DNA of 64,000 bases. Source: Brachypterus glaber (taxonomy: Eukaryota > Arthropoda > Insecta > Coleoptera > Kateretidae). Below are positions 1 to 9,610 of this stretch, one piece after another; within the stretch, counting starts at the first letter, position 1; every line of letters begins with the position of its first letter. The notes beneath the pieces were generated by a model, which made no database searches, was not told where the DNA came from, and saw nothing but the letters and a program-made list of their open reading frames with translations. Position numbers and translations under genes: made by a program. Location of the stretch: the NCBI GenBank assembly GCA_958510825.1, contig OY294044.1, positions 106,988,893 through 107,052,892 of the forward strand, written 5' to 3'.

Positions 1-451
1 GTGGCCCAAACTACCTCACCAGTACAAGTTATGATTATGCCGCAATGGGCACTTTTGTAGAGCGTGACCGAAAAAACAAAAATAGTCGAAAAAAAAGCAC
101 CCTAATATACATACATACACATTACCCCCCTTTCTTGGTCAGTCGGGTAAAAACAACAAAATCATCTCATTGTAAGTTTAACCTACATACAAAATTATTC
201 TGCTCACTCGTTACGAAAATTATTTTTAACTTGACGAAAGTGAGTCTGTAGTGCGCATCCTGTATGCAGTCTAAATTACTTAATTGACGATAATTACTAA
301 AACGCTACTTCCAATAAAAACTACTTAAGTCAACACACGTTTTTTCGTAATAAAACACGAACAATGAGAAAATAAGTTTATCCAACACTTGTTAATTATT
401 AGGCGTTTTTGAATAAATCACCCGTCAGATAATAATAAAAAATACTTTTTT
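1..451. other. AT-rich intergenic DNA, no gene seen
   Basis: AT-rich sequence with several short A and T runs. The one frame over 60 codons has low-complexity composition and no recognisable domain, so I do not call it. No inverted repeat or RNA gene was seen. Confidence 0.5.
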
Positions 452-1060
452 CTTCAAGCATACTTAAATGTTCATATTTTATAACTGAACACACTAGTTA
501 GAAGTGATCTATTTTTTTACAGTAAAAAAATGAGTTCATTGTTGTACGCCGTAAAAAAAAATAGTTAGCAAAACCACCACTGGCGGCAGCACTCTTTGAC
601 TTTGATGACAGCCATACTTCAAACTTGTTTGTTTATTATGTAAACAGGTGGTTGACTCCTGTGCAAAACCCTTGTCTGAAATTGATTAAAAATGATTGAA
701 GAAGAATATATGGTTTATACACACACATCTTTCCGAAATTGCAAATTCTACATTAGACAGTTACCATCAAAACCGCGAAAAATGTACGATTTAGTCTACG
801 AAAAAAATTTAAAATGAGCTAAGGGAAGTTTAAGTTTATTTCGAAAGAGTTTTATTGGCATATTTTAATAAAAGAACATACTTTATTACTGAATAAATTA
901 AAATCAAAAATTAATATTTAAAATATATATATATAGGATGCTTGAAGAAAAAATAGTATGTTTCACTCAGAGGAAAAGTGCTTTTTTTTACTCGTCTGTT
1001 GTTTCTATAGACTAGTAAAAGAAAGCTTCACTTTAACTCTTAGTAAAACAATATACTATT
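452..1060. repeat. dispersed repeat, copy 1 (second copy 39816-40311)
   Basis: The segment starting CTTCAAGCATACTT and passing through ACTGAACACACTAGTTAG and GTACGCCGTAAAAAAA is repeated in the same orientation at 39816-40311. The second copy lacks about 110 bp that is present here after ACCACTGGCGG. Both end in the same small fold-back (952-1060 here), whose ends read AATAGTATGTTTCACT and inverted AATAGTATATTGTTTTAC. No coding potential. Confidence 0.75.
952..1060. mobile_element. small fold-back MITE, AATAGTAT family, copy 1
   Basis: A 109 bp palindromic unit: AATAGTATGTTTCACTCAGA at the left and TCTTAGTAAAACAATATACT plus ATT at the right are imperfect inverted repeats. Other copies are at 40174-40311 and 45238-45802, the last interrupted by another element. 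No ORF, so mobilised in trans if at all. Target duplications were not resolved. Confidence 0.65.
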
Positions 1061-2622
1061 GCTGACAAAAGAATACTTTGCCCTACTGTTTATTTAAAAA
1101 TAACTTTTTTATATTGAAAAATTTTCAAAAAAAAAAATAAAAAAATTTATAACTCTTTTTTATTTTTTCGAAAAACGAAAAAATGTAGAAAAAAAAATAA
1201 AAATAATTGTTTTTGCCCCCCTTGACCCCTTACCCCACCCCTTTTATCAAAAACAAATTAGTATTCTTTTGTTAGCAGCAGTAACATTAAAAAACAACAT
1301 CTGGGAAAGATACCGCAGTGTTGGATAAAATTTTGTACGAAACATGTGAGTTAAGTCACCCCTATGCCACAAGAGCCCCTTAAGCTATTTTTTCCACTAG
1401 TTACGTAATTAACTAAATATCAATATTATTATACTGCCCTACTACCCTAAAAAGCAGTAACTCCATATTTAATAAAACTGAGATAATGACAAAAACAGTC
1501 AATCGTCTTAGCCACTCCCTTGTGTTATAGCTAGAATCGAGAAAGTGGGTGTATAACTTTAGGTTTAAAGTACCTTTATTATAACACAAGTACGCAATCA
1601 TTAATTATTTATTTTAATAAAAAAATGGCACTTACTGCTTTTTAGTTTAGTATCTCGTAGTCAAAATTTTTAGGAATGCTAAACTAAACAGCAGTATGTG
1701 ACAAGATAAAGAGAAAACAACTCAAAAATAAAAAAATATATTTTTAAATTTCTTTTTAAAAATAAATTTTACTTTTCCCAAGGAAAGTCTGAAAAATTTG
1801 CTTTTTTTCACGTTTGTCAACGTTTTATATCCAAAAAAACATGATTTCCGTCAAAAAAAATCTGTGTCTCGGTCTGTCTGTCTGTCGATCTGTCTCTGTA
1901 TCCTTCTGTCCAAAAATTTGTGACCACGATAACTCGACAACGCTTTGAGCTAAAGACTTTAAATTTAATTATCCAAAGTTTTGGGCTGGGATTGTTTTTG
2001 ATAAAATTCGGTGTAGGGAGTAAAACAGGGTAAAAACAAGTTTTTTTCAAAAACATTTAAACATTTTTATTTTTTATTTTTAGTTTTTAAAAAAAAATAA
2101 ACTTTTTTTGAAAAAATTAAAATTTTTAATTTTTTTTGAAAAAATGAAAAAAACAAATTTAAAAAAAAAAAATTCAAAAAAATATTTTTATTTTTTTTTA
2201 TTTCCCAAAATAATTGTTTTAATGGACAAAGGCTTACAGGAAAAAGTATTATTTTGTTGGCAACAGTTTTTTTTTTGGCTATTTCCGTCATACCAAAGCT
2301 TTAATAATGCAAAAAGAAACTGTTTTATTAATGCTTTAAATTCTAATTTTATTTTAATATATTAGGTAATAAAAAACTGTTTGTCCGATATGCCACTAAT
2401 ATTTTCTTTCATAATAAAAAACTTATTTGGAGTTACTGCTTTTTAGCTTAGTAACAATCCCTTATTTTGGAGATACTGCAATTTTCATATGTTTATAACT
2501 GCATAAATAAAACTATTTACTCAAATTTGATTGGTTTAATAAATAGCCCATGGAAATGCACAGTAAGGTTAATTAAAAATCCACCAAAATTGGAGTTACG
2601 GCTTTCTAGCCTAGTAGGGCAG
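1061..2622. other. AT-rich spacer with low-complexity tracts, no gene
   Basis: Contains homopolymer-rich stretches (about 1110-1210 and 2040-2210), whose frames encode mostly K, N, F and L and are not called. A GTCTGTCTGTC tract at about 1871-1890 is followed by text related to segments at 11700-11930 and 42270-42520, so 1800-2050 is probably an old dispersed repeat. Confidence 0.5.
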
Positions 2623-2624
2623 TA

Positions 2625-3506
2625 GAGGAAATGCGCCTAATTTCGGATGGTTTCCAAATTTCGGATAGTAGTGTATTTAAGATCCTGTCTGCAAAGGTAA
2701 ACAGAAACCTACTTTTATGTGAAGCCAAAAGTCAAACTAAATCCGTCCTGTAATATGATAACGGTAGAGCTTCTCCCCTTTAAATGGCAGCACAAATCGT
2801 TTATATTGCAAATGGCAGTTTTGTGCTCAGTTGCATTATTATGCTTGTTTATTTTATAAATAATCGTTATAAAAGTTCGTGATTCTGTCTTGGGTAAGTT
2901 ATGATGTTAGTTAAGTTGATCCACTATTCATAATTAAGCAATTTGAAAACGTAAACATTCTACAAATTTCTAATCTAAAAAGCAGAAAGTTGCCTAATTT
3001 CGGATAGACCATTTTTGTGCATTTGATTTCCAATTTCGGATATCCGCAAGGTAATTATTATTCAGGATAACCAACCATTAATTATTTTTTTTATAATGAT
3101 ACAACAAACTAAGATAAACAATTTTGAAAAAACGAAAATTACCTAAGATACTAAGATATTCGAAATTGGGAATCTAAAATTATAGTTCCTATAGTATTTC
3201 GTAGAAAATCGCTTAATGATTAAATTACGTCTTAAATGTGAAGGAATAACAAGAAACATAAGCAATGGGATCCAGATCTACTCTTGAAAAATTTTTTTCG
3301 GATATGTCCGAAATTAGGAGCCCTTTTTCAAATACACAAAAATGCGCTGATTTTTTTTAACCGTGTTTTTTGGAAAAAATAAACTGTAATAAAATTGCTT
3401 TTATAATAAATCATGGTTCGCTATAATAAGTTGTATCTGGTTATATAAAAAAAATATCAAAAAGTAATACCGAGTATTAAATATTGAATACATTCATACT
3501 TTCCTC
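2625..3506. mobile_element. TA-flanked TIR element, left member of an inverted pair
   Basis: Begins GAGGAAATGCGCCTAATTTC and ends ACTTTCCTC, with TA on each side (2623-2624, 3507-3508). Nearly all of it (2625-3494) reappears inverted at 3973-5226. The motif CTAATTTCGGAT or a close variant recurs at 2636, 2654, 2993, 3030 and as an inverted doublet at 3297-3318. No ORF. TA duplications suit the Tc1/mariner group, so this is probably a non-autonomous member; superfamily is inferred from TSD only. Confidence 0.75.
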
Positions 3507-3939
3507 TATAGTAGGCAGGATAAAATAAAAATATCGATAAAAATAGATATCTTAATAGTATCTGTCTATTTAGAAAAATAACAAAATGATGTTAATGAGA
3601 TTTTTAAATGCGCATTAGTAAGTTACACATGTGTATTTTTAGACTTTTTTTAATTGTGAAGTATTGTAATTTAATGTAGATCACTAGATATACATGTATA
3701 TGTATGTTTATGGATATACAGGATCATTTTTAAATAAATACATAAAAAAATATGAAAAAAGTTATTTTAAACATATGTTCAAAAACCGCTTGTAAGGATC
3801 TTTTCCTACGACCCCTTATGAAAATGAGATTTAATATATTCTTTTGTTCTTTAGAAAACGCCTTATATCACACTAGTTTGATATTTTCATATCACCCTAG
3901 TGTGATATTTATGTAGGGGGGGTTGCCTTATTTCACGCA
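3507..3939. other. spacer between the two inverted arms, no gene
   Basis: About 430 bp of AT-rich DNA separating the opposed element copies. It has the short run CACACTAGTTTGATATTTTC next to CACCCTAGTGTGATATTT, a small local palindrome at about 3870-3915. Nothing coding. Confidence 0.5.
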
Positions 3940-5226
3940 GAGGAAAGTCGCCTAATTTCGGATACCATTTACAATGTATTCAATATTTAATACTCGGTAT
4001 TACTTTTTGATATTTTTTTTATATAACCAGATACAACTTATTATAGCGAACCATGATTTATTATAAAAGCTATTTTATTACAGTTTATTTTTTCCAAAAA
4101 ACACGGTTAAAAAAAATCAGCGCATTTTTGTGCATTTGAAAAAGGGCTCCTAATTTCGGACATATCCGAAAAATTTTTTTCAAGATAGATCTGGATCCCA
4201 TTGCTTATGTTTCTTGTTATTCCTTCACATTTAAGAAGTAAATTAATCATTAAGCGATTTTCTACGAAATACTATAGGAACTATAACTTTAGATTCCCAA
4301 TTTCGAATATCTTAGTATCTTAGGTAATTTTTGTTTTTTCAAAATTGTTTATCTTAGTTTGTTGTATCATTATAAAAATAATAATTCGACACTTCCATGC
4401 AACAAGGATGTAACTCAAGTTAGACCTATTTTGAGTTATACTCATAGGTAAACGCCTTGAAAAAAGACACACATGGTGGTACTACTCAGATTTCTCCACA
4501 GGCCATTTTAACCAAAAGTTTACCTAAAAAAACTAAAGTAAGAAATTCTAATGTTGAATATTATCAGAAACAAACAATAAATAAACAATAAATACTTATA
4601 GGGTTAAATAGAGAATGTTATAAGCTTTTAAATGATGTGTCACATGGCTTTCTTTTCCACTTCAATCATTTCCCCACCCTTAAATAAGAAAAAAAAATAT
4701 TTTAAAAATTTAGCTGTCGTGAAAAATGACAATATATGAGTTACGGCTTTGTTGCTTGGGGGTATCGAATTAATGGTTGGTTATCCTGAATAATAATTAC
4801 CTTGCGGATATCCGAAATTGGGAATCAAATGCACAAAAATGGTGTATCCGAAATTAGGCAACTTTCTGCTTTTTAGATTAGAAATTTGTAGAATGTTTAC
4901 GTTTTCAAATTGCTTAATTATGAATAGTGGATCAACTTAACTAACATCATAACTTACCCAAGACAGAATCAGGAACTTTTATAACGATTATTCATAAAAT
5001 AAACAAGCATAATAATGCAACTGAGCACAAAACTGCCATTTGCAATATAAACGATTTGGGCTGCCATTTAAAGGGGAGAAGCTCTACCGTTATCATATTA
5101 CAGGACGGATTTAGTTTGACTTTTGGCTTCACATAAAAGTAGGTTTCTGTTTACCTTTGCAGACAGGATCTTAAATACACTACTATCCGAAATTTGGAAA
5201 CCATCCGAAATTAGGCGCATTTCCTC
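3940..5226. mobile_element. TIR element, right (inverted) member of the pair, carrying a nested MITE
   Basis: Inverted copy of 2625-3506. It starts GAGGAAAGTCGCCTAATTTC and ends ATTAGGCGCATTTCCTC, followed by TA (5227-5228). Removing the nested insert at 4387-4767 with one AATT leaves about 869 bp matching the left arm almost base for base. The left flank is CA rather than TA. It may be a second independent insertion in opposite orientation, or one fold-back element of 2.6 kb with 0.87 kb TIRs. Confidence 0.75.
4387..4767. mobile_element. nested MITE with AATT target duplication
   Basis: The uninterrupted left arm of the pair shows that 4387-4767 is an insert. AATT flanks it (4383-4386 and 4768-4771). 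Ends CGACACTTCCATGCAACAAG and inverted CGATACCCCCAAGCAACAAA form an imperfect TIR of about 31 bp continuing into GTAACTCA. There is no ORF. The 381 bp size and 4 bp duplication fit a MITE; family unknown to me. Confidence 0.75.
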
Positions 5227-5228
5227 TA

Positions 5229-5810
5229 TGTAGGTTTGCCTTAATTTACGTTGTAGATTCTACGAATTTAGCTAACCTCATTTTATATGCCATTTTCCAC
5301 CTTTCATCACAATATTTCTGTTTTTCATGTCAAAAATAGAAACTATAGTTATAGCCTTACTAGTTTGACCAAGATATAACTTGGAATGTTTTATTTATGT
5401 CTAGATTTTATAAAAATTACTTAATTTTTGATTACCTTATATTTCATAAAAAACAACAAAATACACGGTCTTTTTCTTATGAAATCGTAAAACAGTACAA
5501 TTTTACTGTTTTATGGGAACATATCTAAAGAAATCTAATTTAATTAGCAAACTATCAATGTTGCCTTGATTTACACAAGAGGCTTGCCTTATAGGCAACT
5601 CACTAAACAGCTAGGTACTATAATTATATATTGTATTTTAAATTTAAATACCAAGAAAACTAATAGTAGAAAAAAATCATATTTTCTGTTTAACATACAT
5701 AAATTTGTATGCTATTTTTTACTTTGTATGCTTTGCTTTTCTCAAAAATTTCAAAACCAAGTATTAAAAACTATAGAAAATATTAAATTAAGAAAATTTA
5801 TATTTCAGGA
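5229..5810. other. AT-rich DNA, no gene seen
   Basis: Nothing repeated or structured was recognised. A 129-codon frame starting at 5566 runs into the palindrome at 5811-5952 and has no domain; I regard it as chance. Confidence 0.45.
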
Positions 5811-5952
5811 TCGTAGGAAAAATAGTGTACATAACTCGTTGGAAAGTGTATTTCATACACTCGTGGCGTTTCCTCACTCGCCTAACGGCTCGTTCGTAAG
5901 CCTTCCCACTCGCGTGAAATATGTCACTTTCCACACTAGTTATGTAATATAC
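5811..5952. repeat. small palindromic element with ACTCG/CGAGT words
   Basis: Begins TCGTAGGAAAAATAGTGTAC and ends TAGTTATGTAATATACTA. Inside are CACTCGCCTAACGGCTCG and CCCACTCGCGTGAAATATG, paired with inverted text. The same opening (TCGTAGRAAAAATAGT) is seen at 7921 and inverted at 42840. Non-coding. Confidence 0.55.
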
Positions 5953-6044
5953 TAATTTAATAATAACTCAGGAACCCTGTGAACTATATCACTTTATGCT
6001 ACAAAAAGCTAGGGGCAAAGAAGTGATTAAAAAAGAATTATGTA

Positions 6045-6251
6045 CAGTGCGATTATAAAGTGCCGAACAGTTTGAAAAGAAAATACTCTTCGTTTAAAGC
6101 CACACCTCTGTTAGAGTTGTACGCGACAAGCCCATGTGATTGCTACGTACAACAGCTCGGTGCCCAGTAAAACGCACAGCTTTCTTGCATTTTACTCATC
6201 GCTAATGGCAGTTTTGCATTAAAAAGTGTTCGGCACTTAATAATCGCACGG
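6045..6251. mobile_element. 207 bp mariner-type MITE
   Basis: TIRs CAGTGCGATTATAAAGTGCC and inverted CCGTGCGATTATTAAGTGCC, each continuing GAACA, bound a 207 bp segment flanked by TA on both sides (6043-6044 and 6252-6253). TA duplication and a CAGTG-type end are typical of Tc1/mariner derivatives. No transposase frame. One copy in the window. Confidence 0.8.
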
Positions 6252-6365
6252 TATATGTGTATGTAGTTTAAATCGTATAATAAAATGGATCATAACCAGT
6301 TACCCCCATAAAGGGATTGCGCTCATTTTGATTGTTTTGAATAGGAAAGTTTAACACCTCCATTG

Positions 6366-6403
6366 ATATATGATGAGTGCAACTAACATAAGGGCCTAGC
6401 CCT
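6366..6403. repeat. inverted-repeat end, partner at 8797-8834
   Basis: GCAACTAACATAAGGGCCTA here is matched in inverted orientation at 8797-8834 (TTAGGCCCTTATGTTAGCTG). The two point inward and enclose 2.4 kb. The motif TTAGGCCCTT also recurs at 8609 and 8650. Possibly ends of an old composite element; no target duplication seen. Confidence 0.4.
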
Positions 6404-7500
6404 CATATTTTTGCGAAATACGGTTTGGACTTGAAACGGGTACTACTTAACGTACTTTATCGCTATAGTTAATAAAAGTTCCTAATATGGCAAAAAAATG
6501 CATTCGAAAATAAGGTTAGGGGTGAAAATTTTGATAATTTGTTTTTTGCCCCACCCAAATATTTGACTATTCTTATTAAAAAAGGCTTATGAACCTATTT
6601 AAGACTACACTGTAAATGTTTGGGTTTTATTATACATAATTTCATTTAATTTCTTTACTTAGTTATAATTCAAAAATAATATTTTGTTTTAAATTAATTG
6701 TATTTTTGTAAGTAATGCGCTGAAAACCTCCTAGCTTTTCTGCGCGAGTTCGGGTAGGTTGCCTTCCGCAAGCAGTAGGAATTTGACTCTCGAGAACGAT
6801 CGATGCGTGTCAATAAAAATATACTCAAATCCGCTGACGAATATACCACGCGCCGGGCATTTCGTTAGAATTTACCATATTTTACGGCTGCAAACTATAG
6901 AAATAAGTTCCATATACACATATGTATTTAAATAATTAGTAGTGTATAGCTACACTGGTCAAACAAACTTTAATTCGCGTACATCAGTTTCCAATTATGT
7001 GGTGTCTCCTGTGAAGAAATGGCGGTCATGACCTGTCGTGCTGAATGCTGAAACTAAGGTAAGATTACCATATATATTATTGGAACTGTCGTTTTGTCTT
7101 TAATATTCTTTTCAATCATTAATACCTATTCGCAGTCCACTTAATTAATATCATAAAGGCGATGTTACGGAGGCAATCCCATATCACCGAATGGGACCTT
7201 TCGACGTCACACAACAGTAAATGAAAATAGATTAATTTTACAGCAAATAAAGTAGGTCATATGTTACCAGGAAAGAAAGTGGTAAATCTAAATCAGTACT
7301 GTAAATTCGCTGTTCTGTAAAAATGTGAATTTTTATCTGTGATTTCACAGTAATTTAAGCAGCGAATTTAATGAGTATTTCAAGCAGTATTACGGTCTCT
7401 TTTAATTTTCGGGACTGTTTTTGGACCACATGCATGAATTTTAATGCAAAATTATTTTACCGACAGGAAAAGAGCTGATATTTTACTAAACCAAGTTTGA
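6404..7500. other. AT-rich DNA, no gene seen
   Basis: No ORF over 60 codons, RNA gene or strong palindrome recognised. Confidence 0.45.
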
Positions 7501-8478
7501 GGTTAATTTAACTCGGCGTCTGACACGTGGGGTGTCACAAACCCCAGAGTCCAAATATTACTCCGTAACTATTTTATTTTCGCGCCAAGCGAAGACAGCG
7601 CCTCAGTACCTTTCAATCGCTTTTTACTTTGCACAGTGTAGCATGAACGGCAGTATGAATATTGAAGCATTAGAGGCCACGTCCTTTTGAAGTCGTCTGG
7701 GGTTTCTGACACCCCACGTGTCATAATAAGTAACATTTATTTTCCTACAACCTAGCTAGTAGTTAGTGCCTATTTTCCACCCATTGCCTATGACAATGGC
7801 TGAAAAGTGAAAATTAGTTGATTTTACATCTGCTGTCAGAAAATGAGTAAACGTGAAACACATAACCTTAAATTGACAAATTAATATTTTAAGACAATTT
7901 TTGCGTCTTTTGGATGTTTAGGTCGTAGAAAAAATAGTATACGGACCTCGACGCAAACTATTTCGGTGGACTTCGAGAGATTTTTTACTCGGCTGCGCCT
8001 CATAAAAAAATAAGCACTCTCTTGCACTGAAAACTAGGTTCGCGTACTCGGTGCGTAATATACTATTATCTTCCTGTTTCTCCTGTATTTTTCAGTCATA
8101 TTACGATTACTTAAAGTAATTTATTTTGAACCCTACCTATAATATTTAAAAGTTTATAATTTATGTTATTCATGTAGATCTTTGTTTGGCAATTTTAAAC
8201 GTTATTTTTTTTAGTTAATAGGAAACAAAAAGGTTTCCTATTTTTTGTTTTTTAAATTTGATTTATTTTTGTTAACCGATTAAAAATAAATATATATATG
8301 TATTTAAGATTTTTAAAATTATTTTTAGGTTAATATATTGTATAACTCAAATATTTTACTACATTTTATATAAAATTTATTAAATAAAGCAAAAACGGTC
8401 CCATTTATTGTTGGGGTTTATTATACCCCACCTGTCGTTACTTGTAAAACTAATCCACCTGTCAGACGCCGGGTTAAT
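7501..8478. mobile_element. candidate TIR element with GGCGTCTGACA ends
   Basis: TTAACTCGGCGTCTGACACG near 7507 is matched inverted near 8456-8478 (TTAACCCGGCGTCTGACAGG), giving short TIRs about 0.98 kb apart. Just inside the left end, TGACACGTGGGGTGTCACAA pairs with an inverted copy at 7697-7723. A separate dispersed repeat (7741-8068) lies within. No ORF; TSD not resolved. Confidence 0.5.
7741..8068. repeat. dispersed repeat, copy 1 (inverted copy 42740-43138)
   Basis: From TTTCCTACAACCTAGCTAGT to GTGCGTAATATACTATT. The inverted copy at 42740-43138 shares the GTCGTAGAAAAAATAGTATAC junction, the GACCTCGACGCAAAC segment and the end TTCGCGTACTCGGTGC. The terminal part (7921-8068) has the ACTCG-rich palindrome type also seen at 5811-5952 and 24726-24863. 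Non-coding. Confidence 0.65.
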
Positions 8479-8858
8479 AAATATTGTAAATTCACATTTC
8501 AAATGGTGAATTTGCTTTAATTATTACAGTTAATACTATTGAAAGATTGACGGACAAATTTAGAGTGTAGCAAAGAGAAGATTTTATTCAAAAACAACCT
8601 TATAAGAAATGTGTGGGTTAGGCCCTTTTCATAATTAAGGGCATTGGTTAGGCCCTTATTTCAATTTTTTTTGTTGAAATCTACACAAAACGATGTAAAA
8701 AATCAAACACTATTAAAATATAATTATTATTAAGTATAAATATCATTAGAAAAAAATTAATCACAATTTTGCTTCTCCTGTAAAATAATAATTTTGTGGG
8801 TTAGGCCCTTATGTTAGCTGCCCTCTTCATATATGCCTGGGACGGTTTCCAATATTTA

Positions 8859-9142
8859 ACATTACATTACATTACATTTTGTTTAACCTCGTACTATTCT
8901 ACTTAATTAAGCATCCCCTACTTCGAGGACTTGTGTGGGCTAGTAGTAGAGTGAACCACCGGCTTTAATTGATTTTTGAACCAATTTATAGGGAGTGTCC
9001 GCTTCACTTACGCCTTTGCCAAATTTAAATTATTAATTAACTGAAAAAGGCAAATCGGCGCCGGTGAGAATCGAACTCACGCTATTTGTGTAGTAAACTC
9101 GCCAAGTATGATGCGGTAGTCCACTACACCAATCCTCCCATA
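8859..9142 (-). mobile_element. tRNA-headed SINE, copy 1
   Basis: On the minus strand the element starts ATGGGAGGATTGGTGTAGTG, with an A-box-like GGTGTAGTGGA (9120-9130) and B box GAGTTCGATTC (9068-9078) inside a perfect GTGAG/CTCAC T-arm. The acceptor ends do not pair, so it is a tRNA-derived head rather than a tRNA gene. A body with GCCGGTGGTTCACTCTACTA follows, and the 3' tail is a repeated ATGTA (8859-8880). Two younger copies are at 29750-30022 and 31205-31478. Pol III transcription from the internal boxes is the family norm. I do not recognise the body domain. Confidence 0.8.
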
Positions 9143-9345
9143 AACATTGCATTGACTGTCTTGTATATTCGGTCTACGGTCGTAGCTCCTTTAGAGCTTT
9201 TTGGACATATGATAATGAAAACTTTTTTTCATATTTTTTTGATGTAGAATCCCCCTTCTTAAATCATGCTTAAATAAAATAACGCGTCTTTGAAATTGTG
9301 CTACAGCGCATTAAATTTTTTTCTTGTTTTACGTCATATTATTTA

Positions 9346-9485
9346 GGACATGGGAAACGTTCAAGTATTACGTAACGCAAATTTTTATCATTTTGGACCC
9401 CCACCCCCCCCCTTTAACGCTATTTTCCTATACCATTAACATTAACACTCCAAAGTGTTACGTAATACTTGAACGTTCCCATGTC
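9346..9485. mobile_element. hairpin MITE, GGGAACGTTCAAGTATTACG family, copy 1
   Basis: Left end GGAAACGTTCAAGTATTACG and right end CGTAATACTTGAACGTTCCC are inverted over about 40 bp, and the flanking GACATG/CATGTC extends the palindrome. The centre is C-rich. Related copies: a full one at 19520-19738, and single ends at about 41017-41041 and 63466-63505. No ORF. Confidence 0.75.
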
Positions 9486-9610
9486 AGATTGTAGCGAAAG
9501 GGGTTCCCGTCCTGAAAGGGTTAATCCCTAAACCAGAATCACGAATTTTACGTTGCAATTTATTAATTCGGCCTTCAAAAGGATCTAGATGACTTTTAAT
9601 TAGTGTTAAT

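Noticed and set aside
5566..5955. 129-codon plus-strand ORF
   Set aside because: Its second half lies in a palindromic repeat (5811-5952) and its first half has no recognisable motif.
9055..9142. Functional tRNA gene on the minus strand
   Set aside because: A and B boxes and the T-arm are present, but the acceptor stem does not pair, no clear anticodon arm forms, and the sequence is the head of a repeated SINE.
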